Source of the DNA: Daphnia carinata
Lineage: Eukaryota; Arthropoda; Branchiopoda; Diplostraca; Daphniidae
Reading direction: 5' to 3'
Length of the DNA stretch: 64,000 bases
NCBI RefSeq assembly: GCF_022539665.2
Contig: NC_081340.1
Location: 1,054,001-1,118,000 of the forward strand
Below the pieces are notes generated by a model. It saw only the letters and a list, made by a program, of their open reading frames with translations. It searched no databases and was not told the origin of the DNA. The position numbers were made by a program, and so were the translations under genes. Numbering within the stretch: the stretch's first letter is position 1; each line of letters begins with the position of its first letter. Shown here one piece after another: positions 56,937 to 64,000 of the stretch.

Positions 56937-57115
56937 CCGTCACGTGAACGGCCGAAATTCGCCAATCGTTGGTGTAGGTGTGAAGTCCAGACGTCAGGGG
57001 GTACCTGATTTTTTGTGGGGGGGGGGGGGGGGGGGGGGATTTGATATTGGCAAACCGTCACGTGAACGGCCCGAATTCGCCAATCGTTGGTGTAGGTGTG
57101 AAGTCCAGACGTCAG
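56937..57115. repeat. Local direct duplication, 61-bp units, flanking a G run
   Basis: 56937-56997 (CCGTCACGTGAACGGCC ... AGACGTCAG) is repeated at 57055-57115 with one or two differences. A G run of about 22 lies between. Confidence 0.92.
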
Positions 57116-57561
57116 TATATGCAAATGAATTGATTTGAGCGCGCCAAATTCAAATTTTCTGAGAGACGCAAATGTCAATAGCAGAGGCTGATCAGGTAGT
57201 TTTCTTTTTCTTTCTATTTTTTTCTCCTTATAGTAGAGAGGTCAACAACGTACAAATCGCTCGACAAAGGGAAGCTCTTTCCATTCTCGATTGTGCGTCC
57301 ATAAATCGGAAATCACGCCAAGTTTGACGTCACGTGAATAGCGCATATTCGTTTAAAAACAGACATTATACGGTTAAATCAAATTTAAGGCGTAAAATTT
57401 GATATCAAGACTGGCAAAAAAATGGCTATTCATTCGCCTTTCATCGTAACTTAGTCTTTATACACGTATACGTAGTCCTGTATCCAGCTCAGTGCGTCTG
57501 GTGAACCATAATAATTCAATGATCCCGCTTCCTAAATTTCACCATTGGAAAACAATGATAT

Positions 57562-57789
57562 ATGCCACATTCCCAGGGCTTTTCACGTCGGGTAGACAAA
57601 TGTTTGTCTGGTACGGCCGAGTACTATACCACAACACATGCTGCTCCTAACTACTACACTACTAAGGCTCCCGAGTACTACACCACAATATATGCAGCCC
57701 CTACATACTACACCACAAAGGCGCCCGAGTACTACACTACAACATACGCTGCTCCTGCTTATTACACCAGAAAGGCGGGTGCTTCGTGA
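57562..57789 (+). pseudogene. Fragment of a Tyr/Thr-rich repeat protein (APEYYTT type)
   Basis: From about 57619 the frame alternates EYYTT(T/I), YAAP and YYTTKAP units, roughly five pairs, then runs into an unrelated end and a stop at 57787. Proteins built from such repeats are, as far as I recall, characteristic of Daphnia and probably extracellular. No signal peptide is present, so this looks like an internal fragment. Confidence 0.65.
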
Positions 57790-58138
57790 ATTAGACGACG
57801 AGAGAAGGAAACAGGACACTGCCCATGGTGACGATATCACTTAAGGACTGGAAAAAGAGGACGAGACTTCGAGACGTAAGACGATAGGATGGGCGACTGA
57901 CACGCACTTGTGATTGTAGTTGGGGCGTACATTTGCTTTTACCTTTTATACTTCGGTGTATTTCCACTTTTTTCTATTTCGTCTTTTTTTATTGTTTATT
58001 TAGTCATTATACTGTTTGAAAGGAGAAAATAAGTTTTAATATAACTTCATCTAGGAATTGGAAGTGGTGGCTGTTGGTCTCGAAAGAGAATAACTGCCAG
58101 TTGGAACCGGCCGTTTGTCTCGCTTCGGCTTAGTCCGA

Positions 58139-58553
58139 AGCATCCGCCACAAACTGGGAGAATTGAACAATTTGGTCCAAACGGCTGTGGCAAATGCAGA
58201 GAAGTATGTTATCCAGCAACCTGCTCAGCACGATAGCAGCACGATAGCTGGACGATTGGAGCAAGCTCGCCGTTGGTTGGCCAATCCAAGCGTCGATGAT
58301 CGTGGATTGCTACAACAGGCCATTGCGTTGATTGTTGAAGAAGGAAGAAAGGTAGCGCAGTTTGATTCTAAAATCCCCATCACTTGCATAAAACGTAGCG
58401 CAAACTTGTCGTTTGCCGCAAGGACTGCAATGTGAACAACGAGCAGAAATTCTGGCCCTTTGTAATCAAGTTGATTCGCTGTCTCCTCAGCTTGGGGACC
58501 TGTGCCGTTCTGGACAATGCAATTCGCCCCAAGCTCAAGCTGTTGCCAAGTAA
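58139..58553 (+). pseudogene. Vinculin fragment, broken by a 43-bp insertion
   Basis: Vinculin links cadherin and integrin adhesions to actin. The frame reads RLEQARRWLANPSVDDRGLL then AIALIVEEGRKVA, a typical vinculin helical-repeat stretch. It then shifts frame and resumes with EQRAEILALCNQVDSLSPQL and SPQAQAVAK. The 8-base repeat GTAGCGCA at 58352 and 58395 bounds the 43-base insertion responsible. A TAA follows at 58551. The rest of vinculin (about 1,000 residues) is absent. Confidence 0.78.
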
Positions 58554-58624
58554 AGAAAAAAAATTTATGCTGGTTAGTTTGTACTGACAAGTATTGTTGT
58601 TATATATAGTATTATATGTTATAT

Positions 58625-58724
58625 CTAGTATTGTAACACTCGAAGGGCTTAAACCATTATGAATAAGCCTTGATGCAGCAGCCAGTCCAGAGACTCCAGC
58701 ACCAACAATAATTACCTGTTTCAT
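58625..58724 (-). pseudogene. N-terminal fragment of an FAD-dependent amine oxidase
   Basis: From the ATG at 58724: MKQVIIVGAGVSGLAAASRL, the Rossmann GxGxxG dinucleotide-binding motif, through SSVTILD, then decay into an AT-rich simple sequence. It fits the missing N-terminus of the oxidase whose C-terminus is at 52180-52345, but everything between is unrelated. Confidence 0.75.
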
Positions 58725-58739
58725 TCTTTTACATGCAGA

Positions 58740-59294
58740 GAAGCCTGCGAACCCAAGTCAAACGTTGGCAAAGTTGCACAGAACAAAGAATTTTCGTTTA
58801 CGTGCGAAAACACTCGTACTTGCATACTATCATAATGCCTTATCGTAAAACAATATCTTGTTTGTTTGTTTTGTTATTTTGGGTGCTGCAGATGCTAAAT
58901 AAATAATTTTTTTTTCCGGCGGGAGTAGAATAGTCTTAACAAATATGAGATATCACAAGGCGACAAATTTAAAGCAAATAAATATGTATTTATCTGCTAA
59001 TCAGGCAACAGTCGAAGGTTAGTACTAAAAGGTAGGTTCGCGATATTCAATTTTTAAATATCGTACTTAGTGTTTGAAAAAGAGCTAGGGAAAAGTACTC
59101 AATTCATTTTCCAGAAGAAAACTATTGGAAAATATTCACATTGTGATCGAAAAAATCAAAACGTTTACTATACAAGTTCAGTGCTTAGTTGTATCAGAGT
59201 CATAGAAGGGATACACTCTTCCCCTCTATGACTGGTTGTATGTTTACATCAGCTGGATCTGCGTGCGTTTCTATGTGGTATTAGAGGTTGTTTG
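58740..59294. other. Unrecognised AT-rich sequence
   Basis: No gene recognised. Probably includes the upstream region of the RPAP3-like exon. Confidence 0.35.
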
Positions 59295-59308
59295 GTAACC
59301 GTGGAAAC
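59295..59308 (+). promoter_or_regulatory. RFX X-box-like motif upstream of RPAP3 exon 1
   Basis: GTAACCGTGGAAAC matches the imperfect-palindrome X-box consensus (GTNRCC N2 RGYAAC) with one mismatch, 53 bases before the start codon. A single motif match can arise by chance. Confidence 0.35.
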
Positions 59309-59360
59309 GTTGTTTGTCTGCTGTAGTCACGTTCAAAAAAAATTTGGAACGTGAACAAAC

Positions 59361-59474
59361 ATGACCGCGAAAGCAGCAGAACTACAGCGCGAGGTGAGAG
59401 AAAATGCCGAAGATTATCAGAGTTATTTGAAAAACTTGTATAAATGGGAAACAGAAATCAAAGTTAAAGATCAG
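59361..59474 (+). CDS. RPAP3: RPAP3 first coding exon only
   Basis: RPAP3 is the TPR subunit of the R2TP co-chaperone that assembles RNA polymerases and dynein arms. The 38 codons read MTAKAAELQREVRENAEDYQ and then YLKNLYKWETEIKVKD, matching the conserved N-terminal helix of RPAP3. They end at a consensus donor (GATCAG|GTACAA). No TPR exons follow; repeat J (59634-59966) and an unrelated gene come next. It may be a stray first exon. Confidence 0.62.
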
Positions 59475-59633
59475 GTACAATACATGATTTTTTACCTTAC
59501 GACGAATCATTAACGTAGTTTGTAACGATAATTAAGTAGCATGCGACTAGTTTCAACTAAAAATCTGCGATTGTTGTTTTGCTTATTACAAACACATCAT
59601 CGGACTTGTGCGGCGAACAACTTTCCTTTTCGC

Positions 59634-59966
59634 TTCCGAATTAACGATTTCCATAACTAATTAATACAAATTAAAGATTTAACGGAAAATGAACTTGATT
59701 TGTTGTCACGTGATGCGTCGTGTCTAATAAAAGAATATTTGATCAAACGAGCGTTAATTGGTACAGAATTACTCAATCTGTAGTACTTTTCACCATCCGA
59801 TATCCCTCATACAAATTATATAATATTCTGATTTACACCAGTCAAAATCAAGCAATTTCACTTGTGATCATCTTCTGTTGGTACGTCATTATACATAGCC
59901 TTGTAGATCAGACCGCAATAAGATGTGAGATAAGAATTACAAATTAAAATATAGATTCGACTTAAT
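59634..59966 (+). repeat. Direct repeat J, right copy
   Basis: Same orientation as 52358-52668, about 7.28 kb away. It contains a short extra segment near 59892-59908 and more divergence at the distal end. Confidence 0.9.
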
Positions 59967-60557
59967 TATGTCTTTATTGCTTGATGAAACAATTATGTGT
60001 GCGATGGCCGGTGCAATGAGTTCAATCTTTTTATTTATATTTTTTTTGGCTTGAATTTTTATTCCACATTTATGTGCGTGGGGGAGGGGGTGTTTGGATA
60101 CGATGGAAAGCGGCGTGTGCGTTTGTCAAGCGAAGATAATGTTTTAAAACGGGCAAATCCCGCCGTCCCATTTGTTAATCTTCTCATTGGCTTCCAAGTA
60201 CCGGCCGTCAAGTTCACCAACGAATTCGATTCTTTTTCAAGGCGCGTTTGTTTTTTGTTTTTTTATTTGGAACGTTTTGACGCACATCGCTGTGCAATAG
60301 TTTCGTGGGAAAATTCCGAGAAATGATTAAACGATGTAGAAACTAAAAAAAAAAAAAAAAAAAAGAAAATTCGATTCTTTCGAGTTTTTATTTTTGTTTG
60401 ATCGCCATCCGGCCGCCTTTTCATTTCGCCTGTTTTTCTTTTGTTTTGTTTTTTTGTTTTAAGTTGACGGTGATGTGCGTGGGGTAAGACGAGTCGTGAC
60501 ATTGTTACTAAATGAACACGACACTAAAAACTCTTCCTCTTTCTTAGGACGAGACGC

Positions 60558-61032
60558 ATGTCTGCCAAATTTCGACCAAAATTGACAAATCAGCCTGGAT
60601 TGAACAGTTCATCGACTAATTTTATTTTACCCCCTTTAACACCTCTTCGTGTTAAACCCCGAGTCTTTGCCAAAGCCTTGGCCAAAACCAATCATCTAAC
60701 GTATCGAAAGCCTACAGAGGCTGCTATTGACAGTGCACTGTCAATTAAGGGCGCTGTTCAAACTAAAACGAAACAGACCGTTCCAAATGTTTTAGAGGGC
60801 AGCAAAATCCTTCATGACGAACACTGGCTCTACGGTACGTTGGGCGATGACTGGAGTCATCCGAATAATGTCAGCAGTTACCCGATATGGTCTCCACACG
60901 GACATGCTAGCAGATTCCTGTAAGTATTGTTGATTCCACTCATCTTAATTCCTATCCAAATAGACCATTGTCCAAATTATTTTCATATGCATTCCCTAGT
61001 GTTTTGCATAATCACCTTCAAACTTTTTAAGT
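60558..61032 (+). CDS. Unidentified small protein, two exons
   Basis: An acceptor (TTCTTAG) at 60547 precedes the ATG at 60558. Exon 1 runs 120 codons plus two bases to 60919 (CCT|GTAAGT). An acceptor CCTAG near 61000 gives a short final exon that stops near 61032, for about 130 residues. The protein is basic, Pro/Lys-rich at the start (ILPPLTPLRVKPRVFAK), and has an aromatic block HDEHWLYGTLGDDWSHP. No signal peptide, membrane segment or family recognised. The second exon is tentative. Confidence 0.5.
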
Positions 61033-62608
61033 TGAGCCTCGTTCCGCCATTGAATGTAGTAATGTGCAATACTTAAATTCGCTGCTACTGTTTATCCCAA
61101 AGTAGCAACGAAGAGTTTCGTTTGGATTCCTCACTCGTAATCTGCCGCTTCCAACTGGATTCGACCTGTTGCCAAATGGTGCCGTGCCCGTTTCAGCACC
61201 TTCCCCAAAAGGATGCCCGACGTCAAGAGAAGTCATCTCCAGTGGTCTCCAAAAACACAGCCAGGTTGGCAACGTTGGCCCTTCTGCAGCTCACATTTTG
61301 ACATACCCGGCAGCAGGAGAGTGTTTACTCACAAATGTTTGCCTTTTTCAATAGTGTTGAATCAAGTTGCCGAATGAGCGTCAAAAATCGATCCTTTTTG
61401 GCACAAACTAATTTTTTTTTTTTCCTAGTTCGGGCCGGGTCGAGTTATAGCCTTGTTACAAAACTGACAAAAAAAAAAAGAAAATAATCCCTGAAAAACA
61501 AACACAAGCAAGTTAGTGGCATGACTCATGCTCTACTGTGCCAAAGTTCATGAGTGAGAGCGTAAGTATAAAAATTTATTTTCGTTTTGTCTTCCATTCG
61601 TTGGGTTTGACCGAGGAAAAGAAAAGAAAAAGTTTTGTGATAATATATTTAGCAACTAAACATGTCTGCCGATCAGTGTCGTTCCTTCAGACACTTGTCC
61701 ATCCAGAGTGCTAAAATGAGTTCGTGGCATCCGAAGAACAGCATGGAAAGCAGTCATTAGTACGTCTTTATTTTTGTCAAACCAGCCTTAAAGCAGCTTC
61801 AGTTGCTGCTCATCGTATTTCAAGAAATATTGTCATACCTCATCGGTCAAATCGTCTGTGTAATAACTGGAATGAAGAGGAAAAAATAAATGTACAAAGA
61901 CCTGATCACTTCTTTAATCTTTAATTAATTATTTTTTTGTCCTTTAATTTTTGTACCAAACTAGCTGTACAAGCATTTTGTAAAAACCTTTTTATTAATA
62001 TACTTTATTACATAATTTACCCTGCGGTACAAATTACATAAAAAGATCAATGTGTGATTTGGCATCATAGGTAAACAAAGTAGACGAATGACGGGACCGT
62101 TGAGTCTGTGCCTCTGTGGGAACTGCGGGTTTAGGAAGATATGACGAGCAGTTATCCTACCCAATTTAATGTTTTCCAGAGATAAGATGTTTTCTTTATT
62201 TAGTTTATCTAGTGAGTAGTACTTCAAAGTTGATGTGCCTATTTTAAAGGTCATTCCCTGACAGACCAATGGATATGGCACTAAAACGATTGCGTAGGAA
62301 AATGCCATGTGGTGTGTGTGTCCATTGCTCGCCGTCGTAGAAAGTTATCCAATCGTCGAAACAACGATCTAATAAGGAGGAAGATAGACGAAATGTCACA
62401 GGTGTTGGTGTTTCGAGCCCAGATTCTTCACGTATTCTACCCTACGGCCAATATTGAGAATGAACAAGCATTGGGTTTTTGGATTTGCAATCCTCTACGT
62501 TGCCACAGACATAGCTATCGGTATGCTTGATTTTGAACTCGATTCATATACGTAATGTCGAATAATCATTTGTCGTCTTAATCTCGCAAACTCCATTCTA
62601 AAATAAAG
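61033..62608. other. Region with unassigned short frames
   Basis: Several protein-like but unrecognised frames occur: plus 61169-61354 (start of a Pro/Ser-rich stretch), plus 61724-61924, and minus 62308-61961 (115 codons, basic). None has paired splice sites or a family I know. The cytoplasmic and membrane-anchor exon expected for the downstream NAALADase was not found. Confidence 0.35.
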
Positions 62609-64000
62609 GTGTTGGTCTTTATTACGCTGGTTACCACAACGCCAGTCGATCGATGTCGGCAAATAAGCGAGATGTCTTCCAAGATTTACAAGACGAAATT
62701 TCATCTGCAAAAATCGAAAGCTTCCTTAAGTAATAATTTATAATTGGATTTTTTAAAAAATTGATATTCTGCAGTGCCATTACCTTTAATTTAACATTGT
62801 TTCAGACATCTAAGAAGTGTTCCCCATTTAGCTGGAACTGCAGAAGACAGTCAACAGGCTGAATGGCTGCGCGATCAGTTTCTCGAATTCGGTTTAGACC
62901 AGGCCACTGTAGTTCCATACCATGTTCTACTGTCTTATCCAGACATGGAGAAACCAAATAAGGTCTACCTCATTGATAGCAACGGTGTAGCCAATTTCAC
63001 GTCTTCGGGTAAACAAATGCCATTGTACTCGCCAGAAGAAAATTCAACCCTTGTGGCACCCAATTTCAATGCGTACTCTGGAACTGGAACTGTTACATGC
63101 GTACGTTAAATGACATTGATTGTAGATATAAATATTAGACTCGTCACTGAGTTTTTAGTTATACTAAAACGTGCTCGTCATATAGGACGGCCTAGTCTAC
63201 GTTCATTTTGGACAGGAAGCTGATTATGAGTATTTGGCCAAAGAGGGAATCGACGTTACTGGCAAGATCGTGCTGGCTCGTTACGGTGCGTCATTTCGGG
63301 GAAATATCGTAAGCCAATGGGCAATAATATTTTTTTACTAGTAGCACTAAATACTTAAAATGTTTTTTTGTTTTTTTGTTTTTTGTTTTGTTTTTTTTTT
63401 TCGTTACTAGGCAGATCTAGCGGAAAAGAAAGGTGCCGCTGGTGTGTTATTGTATTCTGATCCCAAGGAGTTTGCGAAGAAAGGGAGGAATGAAACATAT
63501 CCAGATTCGTGGTGGATGCCGGGTATGGCCGTCCAGTCTGGCACTATTATGCTTGGAAATGGAGATCCTCTAACTCCATTCTACCCAGCCATCGGTATAT
63601 GCGTTTTCGTACAAGCGTGTAGGAATTGTTTAAGATAAGCTAAATCGGTGTTTTTATGACAACTGTTGAAGAAAGTGCTTATAGGATTCCTCAGTCACAG
63701 GCAATGCTACCCAACATCCCGGTGCAACCGATAGGTTATGACGAAGCAGAAATCTTATTACGGTTAGTGATACGAAGTCCTGGTTTGAGCAGGATGTCTT
63801 GAATTTACTTAGGTTCCAGTTACTTCAATTGTGAATGCTAATCCTGATTTTTTGTTTTATGGCATGTCCTATTTGCAGGTCATTGAAAGGGAAGGAAGCA
63901 CAAGACGAATGGTGGGGCAGTTTAAACACCACATATTTGTTAGGTCCTGAATTCCGGTCCATAAATTGGACAATCAAAATGGAAATTCTTACAGCAAATA
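62609..64000 (+). CDS. NAALADase / glutamate carboxypeptidase II-like M28 peptidase, 5' part
   Basis: This family (FOLH1, NAALAD2) is type II membrane zinc peptidases. Exons 62609-62729, 62806-63100, 63186-63308, 63411-63594, 63672-63762 and 63879 to the edge join in phase. Family segments in order: LRSVPHLAGTAEDSQQA, FLEFGLD, VLLSYP, GLVYVHFGQ, GKIVLARYGASFRGN and KGAAGVLLYSDPKEFAKKG. The last clear one, GDPLTPFYPA, leads to a protease-associated region ending IPVQPIGYDEAEILL. The zinc-binding catalytic domain lies beyond the window. The upstream exon with the membrane anchor is missing; this exon opens with GLYYAGYHNAS, probably just after it. Confidence 0.87.

Larger units (their letters stand above)
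55550..57561. other. Low-complexity non-coding region with poly-G tracts
   Basis: Contains a GT microsatellite near 56378-56400, G runs near 56917-56930 and 57017-57038, and two local direct duplications reported separately. No exon recognised. Confidence 0.45.

Noticed and set aside
58352-58402. Tiny 43-47 bp intron in vinculin
   Set aside because: The GT-AG choice of 47 bases gives the wrong frame, and the 43-base choice that keeps the frame does not have GT-AG ends.

Overview
The window looks like nuclear DNA of a small, gene-dense crustacean, most likely Daphnia. The evidence is: very short spliceosomal introns (about 45-110 bp) in the gene-dense parts; animal-only genes (Nup153, Staufen, RNASEH2C, SHOC2, vinculin, a NAALADase); and a fragment of a protein built from alternating APEYYTT and YAAP repeats, a type I associate with Daphnia. 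All identifications are by eye from motifs; no database search was run.

Layout. 1-11.8 kb is a compact housekeeping block: Nup153 (minus, runs off the left edge), Staufen (minus), ALKBH6 (plus), RNASEH2C (minus) and a CENP-K-like kinetochore gene (plus). ALKBH6 and RNASEH2C are tail to tail, 98 bp apart; RNASEH2C and CENP-K are head to head, 238 bp apart. 11.8-17.4 kb is AT-rich and carries several short inverted-repeat elements. 17.4-25.9 kb is a transposon nest: a decayed I-clade LINE on the minus strand, interrupted by at least four other insertions, followed by a hAT remnant with a clear 8-bp target duplication. 25.9-31.6 kb is homopolymer-rich non-coding DNA ending in a long CA microsatellite and an odd patchwork copy of sequence from 1.6 kb upstream. 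31.6-38.8 kb is a Ty3/gypsy element (minus) whose pol frame reads straight into an envelope-like domain. It has no visible LTRs and is bracketed by two inverted copies of a small element. 40.6-49.7 kb is non-coding apart from a credible core promoter and a lone signal-peptide exon.

49.7-59.5 kb is the strangest part. SHOC2 is nearly complete but frameshifted and loses its normal C-terminus. The C-terminal and N-terminal pieces of an FAD amine oxidase lie 6.3 kb apart on the minus strand. Between them sit a multiply frameshifted unidentified gene, a repeat-protein fragment and a broken vinculin fragment. A lone first exon of RPAP3 follows. A 310-bp direct repeat occurs near both ends of this stretch. 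It is either a mosaic of captured gene fragments or a badly assembled region. 60.5-64 kb holds one unidentified short gene and the 5' half of a NAALADase/FOLH1-type M28 peptidase that runs off the right edge.

Functional links: the left block serves nuclear transport, mRNA localisation, nucleic-acid repair and chromosome segregation, with no obvious single pathway. The rest of the window is dominated by mobile DNA and gene debris.
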